Of a stretch of DNA of 64,000 nucleotides, positions 23,882-34,224 are shown piece by piece. The stretch lies in assembly GCA_014526335.1 (NCBI GenBank), contig JACTAT010000322.1, positions 643,338 through 707,337 of the forward strand, read 5' to 3'. This stretch comes from Chrysaora quinquecirrha (taxonomy: Eukaryota; Cnidaria; Scyphozoa; Semaeostomeae; Pelagiidae). Within the stretch, counting starts at the first letter, position 1; each line of letters begins with the position of its first letter. The notes beneath the pieces were generated by a model that was given only the letters and a program-made list of their open reading frames with translations, had not been told where the DNA came from and made no database searches. A program made the position numbers and the translations under genes.

Positions 23882-24448
23882 CAGGGCCTCCGACGAAGTG
23901 GGGGGGGCGGGGGCCTTGGCCCCCCAACTTTTTGCAAAGTATGCCTTTATGAAATTTGTTTCGAACTGTTTTAATGCCTTAGACTAGTATCACAGAGTAA
24001 GGAGTCAGGGGGGGTGATGGCGTCACGGCCTCCCATAGGCCTCCCAAAAGTTAGATTTTGTTTTCAAGGGTATGTTCTTGATTCAGAGGGACCCCAGCAA
24101 CCATTTTACAGAAAAGATTCAGAACTTATTAATCTATCTCTAGAATTCGAAAAGAATATTTAGAACTTGTCAAAAAAATTCAGAATTAGATGAAAGTATC
24201 TTGAGTTTCATGAAAGTATTTAGAATTTGTATAATTAGAGCTTTGTTATTTTGTAAAGTATTTATAATTTCCCAATGCAAAGGTTTCTTTGAATGAGTCA
24301 CCTTAGTCAAAACATTAGTCTCTAGGCTCTAAACTGTTTTCATTCAGCTTTGGTAGAAGAATGCTGCCTTAAATAATAGGTGAGGAAGTTGTTTACTATA
24401 TATTATTTTCCACTTGATATTTCTAGAATTAAAATTTTCTTTTTCAGG

Positions 24449-26823
24449 ATGTCAACATCAAGAAAAATTACGGAACTCTTTGCAAAAGCGCGCAGAGATG
24501 ACTCAGATGGATCAGCTGCTAAGAATGAATCGATTGTCGAGTCGGAAAGTCCAGATCATCTCGTTACATCTGCCTCTCCATCAAATTCAAAGAAGGGGTC
24601 AACGGCTATAGCCGTAAGAGATAAAGCATGTCATCCGGGGAAAAATTTTAAGTTCCCGAAAACAAAGTTTGGTTCAAGAGAGAGGTCATGCCAATCATCC
24701 TGGTTCGATTCTTACAAGTGGCTGCATTATGATGAAGAACGTGACTCTGTCGTGTGCTTTATTTGTGCCACGGAAGAAAAAAAAGGCAATTTGAGGAGTG
24801 AACGGATGAAGGAATTCGCCTACATATCTCGGGGGTTCCGTTCTTGGAAGAAAGCTCCGAAATGTTTTGAGGAGCATCAAGCTTCATTATGCCATAAAAC
24901 GGCTCTTTCTTTCCATGTGTTTGTCCCTTAATGTGGAGATGTTGTGGAAATGACAAACGATCACCTGGTCAAATCAAGGTTAGAAGAACGTCGTTATTTC
25001 TACAACGTCATGGAGTGTGTGCAATTTCTTGGTAGACAAGGTATGGCATGTCAAGGAAACAAGCAACAGCAGAATGATAATTTTACCAAGTTAATGCTAT
25101 TGAGAGGCAAATATGACCCATGCATCGCTGAAAGATTGCTGGAGAACAGAGGGTACAAGACGAAGCATACTCATACTGATTTTCAAAATGAGTTACCAAT
25201 CAGGTCGTTTCCAAAAAGTTAGATGCCGTCAGAGAAAGCGGGTTCTTCGCAATAATATGTGACGAATACACGGATATTTCTAATAAGGAGCAGTTATCGT
25301 TTTGCTTCAGTTCGGTGGACTCAGGCCTAAAAATCAATGAAGATTTCTTAGGATTTTACGAAATCGACAACATCGAAAGCAATAATATTGTGGCAACTAT
25401 TAAAGATGCACTGCTTAGGATGCAGCTGTCCTTGGCTGACTGTAGAGGGCAACGTATGATGGGGCAAGTAACATGCTGGGTAGAAAGTCAGCAGTTGCAA
25501 CCCAAATTTCGGCTGTGCAACCCAAATCCCTAGTCACACATTGCCATGGCCATTCATTAGCTGTGAAGGATCTTGCCAAAACAAGCAAGATATTAGATAA
25601 TACCATGGGGACTGTTGGAGAGATCTGCGTACTGGTCAAGTTCTCACCAAAACGAGAGAAAATGCTTGGCTCTATTCAAGAAAATATAGAAGGAGAGATA
25701 GCTGTTGAAGTGATTCGGGAAAAGCGCATCTCTTTGGACAAACTATGTGTTACTAGATGGACAGTGCGAGCAGCATGCTTTTTAAAGATCCTAAGCATCT
25801 ATGACGAGCTTCTGACTCTCTGGCAAGAATGTGTTGGACAAAAACTCACAACCGATATCAAGGCAAGAATTGTTGTTGTAATGCACAGATGCAAACGTTT
25901 TCCTTTTATTTTGGGCTTTCAATTGGGTACAGGCTATTTGCTTTAACTGACAACCTTTCAAAACGCTGCAGAAAGAGAAGATGTCAGCTGTCTCTGGGCA
26001 GCGCCTTGTGAATTTGACAGTAAAGACACTAGAAGGAATGCGTAGTCAAGAAAATTTCAAAATGTTTTTCGACACAGTTATAAAAAAGGCACAGAAACAC
26101 CCATCAGTTGAAGCACCAACCCTGCCAAGAAAGAGAAATCGGCAAGATTATTCCATCTTGCAGTACATGAAAGGATATGGTCAAGGAGCTCCTGCCAATC
26201 ATCCCCAAACGGTTGATGACCGCTACCGGCAAATCTATTATGAATCAATCGATGTGATTGTTGCTTCAATAAAAGATCGTTTCAACCAACCCAGCTACAA
26301 AACCTTTGTGGCTCTGAAAACGATGCTCTTAAATGCAATCAACGAAAATCCATTTGAAAACGAATTGCAACATCTACAGACAACATATGAAGATGATGTT
26401 TCCATTGAATCCCTGAAAGTAGAACTGGGCATCTTCAAACAGCTCTTCACTGAAAATCCAGCTTGTTGTTTCGATGATATTCTTGAAAGACTACAGAAAG
26501 CGACGGAAGAGAAATACCTGATCCCAAACGTCATCACAGTCTGCAAGTTACTCTTGGTCAACCCAGCAACCAGTGCAACACTGGAAAGGTCATTCTCTTT
26601 GGCTCGAAGAGTAAAGACATGGTTACGCGCCACCATGACCCAGAAGAGGTTCAACACCCTGGCAATAATGAATTGTCACAAGGAAATCACAGATTCTTTG
26701 GACCTGGTCAGCGTTGGCAACCAATTTGTATCCTTACACCAAGAACGCTATCAGAAGTTTGGCAATTTTCAGGCAGCAGACATTAAAAAATGTAGATGTC
26801 TAGCTTTTCAGCCAATATGTTAA
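24449..26823 (+). pseudogene. hAT transposase (TTF/ZMYM1-like), several frameshifts
   Basis: An ATG lies just after a TTTTTCAG splice-acceptor-like tract. Order: a short SRKITELFAKARRD N-terminus and serine-rich linker; a TTF-type zinc finger (CQSSWFDSYKWLHYDEERDS, VVCFICATEE, H...SLCHKTA); a stop at 24929-24931; a DHLVKSRLEERRYF helix; the catalytic-core start IICDEYTDISNKEQLSF in a shifted frame; HCHGHSLAVKDL; TRWTVRAACF; and the C-terminal dimerisation region NPATSATLERSFSLARRV with FNTLAIMNCHKE, ending at 26823. At least three changes of frame plus the stop make it inactive. The last 280 codons are one open frame. Confidence 0.9.
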
Positions 26824-27479
26824 TGTATAACTTTTCAGCATTTATCGACACTACTGTATTTATTTTAGTTTGATACCGTTATGTTTTACAAGTATATGAT
26901 GCAGTCCTTGTTTAGTTACACCCTGGGTACAAGACTTTCCGTTTCAAATAATGAAAATTTAAAAAAATGAAAAAATTTATTTCAGAAATATGTAACTGCA
27001 AATCTGGTACTCAGGGTATTGTTTAGTAGGGCTGTGAAATTTCTAACAACCTCAGGTATTTTGTTTTACTATACCCTTTGTTGAGAGAATAGTATAGTAT
27101 TTAGTTATGGAAGTGCCTATCACACTTTGTGACAAGTGTTACAGATTTCATTTTTCATTTTATTTGAGAATGTCATCATCGTCTTGAATTGCTTAAATTT
27201 ACATTTTATTTTGAGTACCTAAAACTGAAGCCAGCCATATTTTCAAAAAACAAAAATGTTAAGTCCAGTTAGAAAGGCACATTTTGTTGTAGGGAAAAAT
27301 GATGTTTCGGTAAACGTAAACACAATTCATTCAAATTCAGCGCTTGCTGACTGTCATTTTTTGCTAATGGGTGGATATTCGGGGGCTGTATGTATATTTG
27401 TGGTGTTTTTTATTATAGCGCACATGGAGAATTTTCAGCATCCTAAGCCATTTTAAGGCCTCAAATATGACAAAATCTC

Positions 27480-27645
27480 GTCAGCTTCCGGGGGCTCCGC
27501 CCCCTGGACCCCTGCCAGGGTTCTGCCCTGGACCTGCTGGGGGGCTTACAGCGCCCCTCAGACCCCCAGCTGTTTGGGGCAATAACCTTACGGACATTGC
27601 GTGACCTTACGGTCATTGCGTGCGACCCTAAGTAATTGGTATTTT
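27480..27645. repeat. GC-rich sub-terminal hairpins of the hAT element
   Basis: CCGGGGGCTCCGCCCCCTGG is a strong inverted repeat; CCAGGGTTCTGCCCTGG follows. Tandem words ACGGACATTGCGTGACC and ACGGTCATTGCGTGCGACC come next. Such repeats near the terminus often bind hAT transposase; that role is inferred. The CGGTCATTGC word recurs at 5505-5530. Confidence 0.6.
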
Positions 27646-27837
27646 TTGATGAAAGTTTGGCCCCCCACTTTTCAGATCCCGTTGGAGGCCCTGTATTACA
27701 TGTGGCGCATGAGTATGATTGTTCGACACTTCACGCACTTGCTACAGGTTTCTTTGGAATGGCGATCAATATCGAAATAATCCACGCACTTTTATAAAGA
27801 ACAATAATTATGGTCTATAACCTGTCTCTTACGGTGT

Positions 27838-28690
27838 ATCAAACAACCTCTTGTCGCAAAGTTTGATGCCTGTATTACAATTTACAACAAAACGACTGTT
27901 TACAGCTTATTTAGAGGTCTATTAAAAATGACCCCATGCTAAAACAGCACAATGAACGGGTTTTTTTCAATTTCGGCCCAACCACCTCTTTTCGCCAAGT
28001 TTGGTGCTTGTAATACAGTTTATAACAAACCTACTGTTATGGCGTTCGTGGAGGTCTGATACCAATTACCCCATTCTAAAAATAGCACAAGTGGGGCATT
28101 TTTCAGTTGTCGTCCATATCCTATCTTTTCAGCGTGTCAAACTACCCCTTTTCACCAAGTTCGATGCATGTTTTACAATTCGTATTAGAATTACTGTTAT
28201 AGCTTTTGTACGAGACTGGTACCAATACCCCCAGTCTAAAAATAGCACAAAGGGGCATTTTTCGTTTGGGCTTGCATCCTATATTTTGCAGCGCAGCAAA
28301 CTGCCTACTTAGACCAAGTTTCATTAAAGCATCACTGATTACAACAAAGTTACAACAATATCACTTTTTGGGGCCTGGGTCAAGGTACCCTATTCTAAAA
28401 ATTGCACAAAGAGGCACTTTTATTTGGGGTCTGTAACCTATTTTTTTTAACGGATCAAACTGTGTTGGAATACCGAGTTTCATGCTGATATCATAATTTG
28501 AACGGTACTTACAGTAAGAACCTTCAAAAAGTGCTGGAACCAATTACCTAATGCTAAAAATAGCATTCTGGGGCATTTTTGATTCGGGGTCTCGACCCTA
28601 TCTTTTTCAGCGCATCAAACTGTGTATGTTCACCAAGTTTCATGCTAGTATCCTGAAAAGAACGATTGTTCCGCTAACAGCCCTGACTAT
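27838..28690 (+). repeat. ~150-bp satellite S1 array, about six units
   Basis: Units recur about every 150 bp, each with AAACxACCTCTTTTCxCCAAG-type starts, a TTTxATGC word, a tract ending TACCCxATxCTAAAAATAGC, and GGGGCATTTTT. Starts are near 27840, 27990, 28136, 28287, 28452 and 28612. Similarity between units is moderate, so the array is old. Two reverse-oriented units lie at 12420-12740, next to the D1/gag block. Confidence 0.8.
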
Positions 28691-29642
28691 TATGAAAAGA
28701 ACCGACTCGAAAAAACGAGGACCCTGGAAGGTCCTTGATTTTCACAAGTATGTTGTTTTCTTCGTGTTTTCTGTCATCAGGACTAATGCTTCTCTCACTT
28801 TCTTGACATGGCACAAATCTTGGACCTTCGGGGGCATGTTTTCTCAAGATATCTCGATTACCATGGAAAATTGGGAGTTTTCAATATGGCAGACTTTATC
28901 TGAATCCTGGAGACTTTGATTTCTCATGAACTTCTTATGATGAAATAACAACCTTCGTCAAAAGAACGGTAAACTGCAACAAACAGTAAATTTTTTAATT
29001 TGGGCCCCTATTAAGTGCAGAATTGAAAAAAGCATGGGTGTCTATCTCTTGCTTTATCTAAAAATAAAACCAAAAGTACCCAGCTTTTGGGGACGGCAGC
29101 TAACATTCGAGTACACGAAGCTTTCAAACTTCTTTATTAACTAAATCAATGAATGACGTAAGTCTTATGAACGTTAACTTCTGCTACAGCATTTTTCCAA
29201 AGGCATGAACCATGTTGATCGAGCTCAATGTGCTTCTGTTATTGTCTAATCTTTATCATCGAAAAATGCAACGAATTTGTCAAGGTCCGCAATAATGCAA
29301 TTTTACCGTGTCAAAATAGATGCTAGCTGCTTCATTTCCGCAACATTGACAAGATCTTGGCAAGGAAAGCTAGATTTTTGTCATCAACAAATTGCACATG
29401 GTTGGCTGCTTTTTAAAGAAAATATTTGGTACAGAATTTGAAATTCGTACAGATTGGTACTGGAACTATAGCATCTTCAAGAGTAATGTGTATGAAATTT
29501 TGCTACCATTAAATCGTGAGGGTGAAATGAAAAGCTTTTAAAAGATCCCACCAAATTGACCCTTGTTGTCGATATAAGGGCGGGACAAGTTAGAAATTGA
29601 GGCTTGTATGTAATATATCAATAAATCAAAGCACAAAGACTA
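28691..29642. other. No gene seen
   Basis: AT-rich DNA. The frame at 28551-28919 begins in the satellite and has no domain character. No structured RNA is evident. Confidence 0.5.
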
Positions 29643-29816
29643 TATAGATTTAAGCCAGGGGGTTAAATCTTAGTTAATTACCTCCGGAAGGAATCCTGCT
29701 ATGGATGATGGAAAGGGCACATGCTTGGGGACAATGTCCCGGATGATAGAATAGATAAATTGGCAAGCACAAGGCAGATCTTCCTCAGTTAATATCATCA
29801 GTGCTCGGTGTACAGT
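29643..29816 (+). repeat. Direct repeat C, left copy (LTR-like)
   Basis: From TATAGATTTA to TACAGT this ~175-bp block matches 32787-32964 at high identity, including GGATCCTGCTATGGATGATG-like and GACAATGTCCCGGATGATAG words. The right copy is preceded by a polypurine tract, so the pair may be LTRs. No clear primer site follows (GTTGTTTTCAAG), and no target duplication is visible. Confidence 0.6.
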
Positions 29817-30613
29817 TGTTTTCAAGTTGAGACCCGTTAATTCAAGAATTGCACAAGAACAGAAGGCCTACTCCTGCACTTTTTGTAGTAATGCAGAGAA
29901 ATTGCATCATCAGAGTGATAGCTTGAGATTCTATCGGTTATTTTGGTACTGTTGTGTTCAGGGCATTCATAATGTGGAACCTCACACGCCTTCATTGCAG
30001 GCCTTACACTTGGTGGATGGCCTTTGGACTTTGGACCGTGCTGTGGCTGTTGTAAAGGACTTGTTGTCGACCGGCCTACATATCCTTGCAGCATCATTGT
30101 GCTAAGTTTTTTTCAGGACTGGCACGCCCGTGAGAACGTTCTTTACTTGCACTGAGACTTTTGTTGCTTTTTGGTTGCTGTTTAGCCTGCAAAAATTTTA
30201 GGGAGGTATTTCTCTGTGTCTTTCCAAAACTTTGGTATCTTGTGTTATATGCGCACGTGCGTATCGATGGACACGTTTTAGTTCTGACATCACCGGGTGA
30301 TAGGCTGGATAACAGAACAACAGGCTAGGGAAATTATTTGGTTGAGGTCCTGATTGTAACACTCAGACACAGGAATCAGGTTGCAAAATAGGGTGATGTC
30401 AATTAAGAACGGTAACCAAGCAACACATTAGCAGGATGTCCAATCATCCCATAGCCCAAAGCAAGAATTAGAAGATTTCTTACACTTTTGTGTATTTTTC
30501 ATCATATTATTTGACTGGGATTCCATACAATTTTTGGGAGAGAGGGAAACTAATTTCTTTAAGGTGATATTTGGCTTTGCAAACTTGTTTTTAATGCAAT
30601 TTATTTATTGCAT

Positions 30614-30837
30614 GGTTATGAGGGGGTCATAGGGGGGTAGAAAAAACCTTAAAACCGCAATGTTTTGTAGCCAAAGACCGTACAAGCGTACATGTGTTTT
30701 GTTAAAACCATAAAACCGCACCGAAATCTCAGATTGAAAAACCGCGAAACCGTACTTTTTGAAGGTAGAAAACCGTAAAACCGCTGTCAAAATGTCGAAA
30801 AACCACAAGCCGTCATGCCCAATGACCCCCTTGTTAT
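30614..30837. mobile_element. Small MITE with GGGGGTCAT termini
   Basis: GGTTATGAGGGGGTCATAG at the left is mirrored by CAATGACCCCCTTGTTATG at the right, giving a terminal inverted repeat of roughly 15 bp around GGGGGTCAT. Between them (224 bp) the minus strand repeats CGGTTTTACGGTTTT-like words at least four times. No reading frame is evident. A GCAT word just outside each end may be a short target duplication. Confidence 0.6.
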
Positions 30838-30904
30838 GCATAATGTAAGTATTTCTCAAGGAAAGTACATACGGCTAAAAAGTAGAATACAAATGGAATA
30901 ACTT

Positions 30905-31430
30905 CACTTGTTGAACAACTTGCTATTATCGCTACATGCAAGTATCATTGACATGTTGATATAGGGAAGGAATTAAAATTATTTTAGTTAAAATTTTTGC
31001 TAAAATAAAATTATTAAAATTATCAACGTGGATTGCATAGTGCTGAATCAGTCCAGGCAGGAATATTGTGATAAGCAATATTTATTTACATGTCTTTCAC
31101 TCGAGCCTCATTTTTACTTTATGGGCTGAAATGATCTCAATTGCATGGGGTGATTGATCACGCTGAGAATCTTGTTATTATTGCTACATCAATGTATGCT
31201 TGCTAAGTTGATATATGAGGGAAGAGCTTTAAATGTTTCCTGTTGCAACATGGACAGCGAAGTGCTGAATTAGTGCATGCAGGAATATTCTGCAAAGCGA
31301 TATTTGGTTACATATTTTGCACTTGTATTGTTTTTACTTCATTGGGCTAAAATGTGGGAGCCCTTATGACAAGCTTAGGAATGATCTAACAGTGATCTCA
31401 ATTGCATGGGGGTGATCTCTGTGCACAGTG
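30905..31430 (+). repeat. ~255-bp imperfect tandem duplication
   Basis: Two units start near 30917 (CTTGCTATTATCGCTACATG) and 31170 (CTTGTTATTATTGCTACATC). Each continues with GTTGATATA, GGGAAG, a TGCTGAAT(C/T)AGT word, AGGAATATT, GCxATATTT, TGGGCT(G/A)AAATG and GATCTCAATTGCATGGGG. No coding frame. Confidence 0.65.
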
Positions 31431-31884
31431 TTTGATTTGATCTGTGGGAGTAAGATTTCTCCCAGCATTTTATTTGAATGTTAAAGAAGCCTTTGAAAAA
31501 GAGGACAGAGAGCGGCAGAATCATTTGAAGCCACCATCACTAATAATAATTACTAACAAGAGTTTGCTTCCTGTCAAGTTCTTGTTAGTCTTGTTTGATA
31601 CGCCACAAAAATTCACAGGTTGATTCTTTCCAGTAATCCAGCTGTCAAGTCAAGATTTTTTTGACCAAAAATCATGTATACAACGAGGTCAGACGGGCAA
31701 CCAAAAAAGTTGTTTGAGGAAGGGTGTTACTTAAAGGCCTGTGTTCAACAGCGGACCGAACAGGCATTTAATAGACCAAAGCAAGCAGATAGATTATCAT
31801 TTGCTTAGATAATGAAATGAGACATAATAGGGCTCTTCAGGTTTCCAACCTTTCATTCAATTCATTTGCTCAGGACCTGTTTTA

Positions 31885-32390
31885 CAGGAGCTGGCATTAT
31901 GATGGACGATTTCAACAAGTTGGTGTCTCACAATTGTTGCTCATAAGCCGATATGTCATGAAATGCTAATAGGAGTTGGTTTCTCGTAAAATGGAACACC
32001 TAAGCTACGACGCATTGTGTTGTTACATGAGCTGGTGTTTCATGACAAGCTAATATGAGCTGGTGTCTCATAATATGGTACATCTGAGCTATAGCTCATT
32101 GTGTGGTTACATGAGTTGGTGTCTCATGATTGGTACACCTGAGCTACGACGCATCGTGTGGTTACACAAACTGGTGTCTCATGACAAGCTAATATGAGCT
32201 GAGGTCTCATGAAATGGTACATCTGAGCTATGATTCAGAGTGTGGTTACATAAGCTGGTGTCTCATGATTGGTACACCTGAGCTACGACTCACGGTGTGG
32301 AATCTATGAGCTGGCGTCTCATTGATGGTTCACCAGAGCTGGTGTTCCATGATGTGGTTTACATGAGCTAGTGTCTCATGAAATCACGAG
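31885..32390 (+). repeat. Minisatellite with GAGCTGGTGTCTCATG word
   Basis: The words (A/T)GAGCTGGTGTCTCATG, GGTACA(T/C)CTGAGCTA and GTGTGGTTACATGAGC recur about every 55-70 bp in a higher-order pattern of ~130-140 bp. Similarity decreases at both ends of the array. Confidence 0.8.
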
Positions 32391-32768
32391 AGCTCCTTAC
32401 CCTCTCTCGTGATCCTTTCTCTGCTCTGCCCACTTGCTTTGCCTTGCATTTCTTTCCCTTCTATCTAGGCTATCAAAATTCTTCTCAATTATGGATATGG
32501 TGCCAAGGGGCGTTTTGTGCAGAGGGCTAGGGGTTTTTCTTTGGTTTAGCTCTTAGTTAGGTAGGTCAGTGTTGGGTGGACGCCCTTTGGGCTTCCTTGG
32601 CCGGAAATTTTTTCTTTGTCCCAGTGACTTTAAGGGCCACTAAGGGGGTTATAGGCTGGATGACCAAGGGCCATATAAGGGTGATGCATACGCTCCAGAA
32701 GCCCATCTCATTTTGCTGATGCACAAATGCCCAACTTCCTGACAGGGTTTTGGTTTTTGATATTATCC

Positions 32769-32964
32769 TGGAGGGGGGGAATTAAATATAGATTTATGCC
32801 AGAGGGTTAAATCTCAGTTAATTACCCCCAGAAGGGATCCTGCTATGGATGATGGGAAGGGCACATGCTTTGGTTGGGACAATGTCCCGGATGATAGAAT
32901 AGATAAATTGGCAAGCACGAGGCAGATCTTCCTCAGTCAATATCATCAGTGCTTGGAGTACAGT
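32769..32964 (+). repeat. Direct repeat C, right copy, preceded by a polypurine tract
   Basis: A GGAGGGGGGGA tract (32770-32780) lies six bases before the repeat (32787-32964). The repeat is about 178 bp and matches 29643-29816 with a few substitutions and a 4-bp insertion near CATGCTTTGGTTGGG. Confidence 0.6.
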
Positions 32965-33449
32965 GGTGAAATATTGGGAGAGAGAGAGACATCGACAGAC
33001 TACATCTTGGATTGGAACTGAACTAACTTATGCATTAATTACAGAAACATTTACATACAACAGACAGGAACACTTTATCGTACAAAGGTCACTAATACAA
33101 ACACAGGTTGTTCACAAGAATGCAGGATACTTACTACAAGTAGTTTTCAAGTTGCCCTTCCCTCCTTCACCTTAGATAGTGCTTCTTCTGCCACATTGTC
33201 TTTTCAAGTCAGCTACATACCTTGTTTTCTTCTAATACTCATCTCGTTTGCCATTTCCTTCAGTGGTGAGCAAAGTGCATTAGCCACCGACTATAAAGTG
33301 TTTGTTGTGGTCAGGCAGTTAATGGGTAGCTGATACTTGAGGGGCAGGGCAGAAGGGGTGTATGCAGTAGGGCCGGTAATTCTTTCTTTGTCACAGTCAC
33401 TGACTTTAAATCCTTTCTGTCTTTGTGGTCCACTGCTGGACTCAGGATA

Positions 33450-33718
33450 AAAATTAAGCCAAGCGTAAAGTTCACCGATCCCCATGAAAATTAGAATTCT
33501 AACTACGTTTGAAACGCTGAATTCGAATATGGAAGAAATTTTGACAATTTTACTATTTTCAGGGGTAATGTCGATCAAAAAAGTCAAAATCAGGGGGCAA
33601 AACATGGAAAAGATGAAGTGGTCTAAATTCGATAAAAATTGGGATTCTTACTAACTTAGATACGCTGAATTGGAATAACGAGAAAGTTTTTGAAAATTTT
33701 ACAATTTTCAGGGGGTAA
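33450..33718 (+). repeat. ~150-bp tandem repeat T, left part of a split array
   Basis: Two units share GGGATTCTxACTAA, a GCTGAATTxGAATA word, a TTTTCAGGGGGTAATGTCGATCAAA junction and GTCAAAATCAGGGGGCAAAACATG. The array is cut at 33718 by the LTR-B insertion and resumes at 50440 with the matching GTAACGTCGATCAAATAAAG. Confidence 0.8.
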
Positions 33719-34141
33719 TGTCATGAGACAGGAAGTCCCCCCATACATCTAAACACGTCAATTACATAAGGATTCTTTCAGTTAATTACGTCATGTTTTT
33801 TTGGTAAGATTTATGTTGAAGGTGCAATACCCTGACTTGCACCAGATGATGTAATATTTCCTTGCTTCTTCGTGTGTATAAATGTGAGTTCTCTGTAAAT
33901 TTTAGTTAGTGTCCTGTCGTTATTCTTGCTGTAACACTCAAGTTTGTCGTTAAATCTGCCGTTAAGTTTGTTGTTATATCAGTCATTAAATTACTTGCCG
34001 TTAATATTAGTCGTAAAGCCGAAGTTGTAAAGCCGTGAATATTTGAAGTTATATCAGAAGTTTTAGAAATATTGTGTTGAATTTTGTGTTTTATTTTTTG
34101 TGAACTCACATCTGTAAAGGTCCCTTGCAAGTACCTTTACA
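33719..34141 (+). repeat. LTR-B, 5' copy (423 bp)
   Basis: It starts TGTCATGAGACAGGAAGTCC and ends CCTTTACA. It aligns to 50008-50439 throughout with scattered substitutions and indels. A TATAAATGTGAGTTC word with an upstream GATGTAATATTTC is conserved in both copies and is a candidate TATA-type promoter. The GTCGTTAAATCTGCCxTTAAG internal words repeat imperfectly. Confidence 0.9.
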
Positions 34142-34142
34142 T

Positions 34143-34163
34143 TGGTGTCCCGTGTGAGGAACA
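34143..34163 (+). promoter_or_regulatory. Primer-binding-site-like sequence of LTR-B
   Basis: TGGTGTCCCGTGTGAGG starts one base after the LTR. Its complement, CCTCACACGGGACACCA, has the form of a tRNA acceptor/T-arm 3' end with CCA. Confidence 0.6.
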
Positions 34164-34224
34164 GGGGAAAACTGAGGAAAACACCGAAAGAATCATCTAC
34201 AGAAACTTAGTGAAATAACTGTAA

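Larger units (their letters stand above)
23882..27693 (+). mobile_element. hAT DNA transposon, 3.8 kb, 5-bp target duplication
   Basis: The terminal inverted repeats are CAGGGCCTCC(G/A)ACG at 23882 and its complement ending at 27693. The next bases inward also pair (GGGGCC...GGCCCCCC, AACTTT). TATTA flanks both ends. It contains one transposase pseudogene, and the sub-terminal region at 27480-27640 is GC-rich with hairpins. A 5-bp rather than 8-bp duplication fits the less common hAT groups with short duplications. The insertion is younger than the LTR-A element, whose 3' LTR it splits. Confidence 0.88.
29817..32786. mobile_element. Coding-free interior between direct repeats C (LARD/TRIM-like candidate)
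   Basis: About 3 kb between the two copies has no protein domain in any frame. It contains a MITE (30614-30837), a tandem duplication (30905-31430) and a ~60-bp minisatellite (31885-32390). If the flanks are LTRs, this would be a large non-autonomous retrotransposon derivative; otherwise it is a segment bounded by a chance duplication. Confidence 0.4.

Noticed and set aside
18065..27705. Clean target-site duplication for LTR-A
   Set aside because: With TG...CA ends the flanks are ATATG and TGTGG; the ATGTG match requires shifting the ends inside the LTR termini, so I do not claim it.
27838..28690. CRISPR-like regularly spaced array
   Set aside because: Units are ~150-bp diverged satellites without short identical repeats and unique spacers; the context is eukaryotic.
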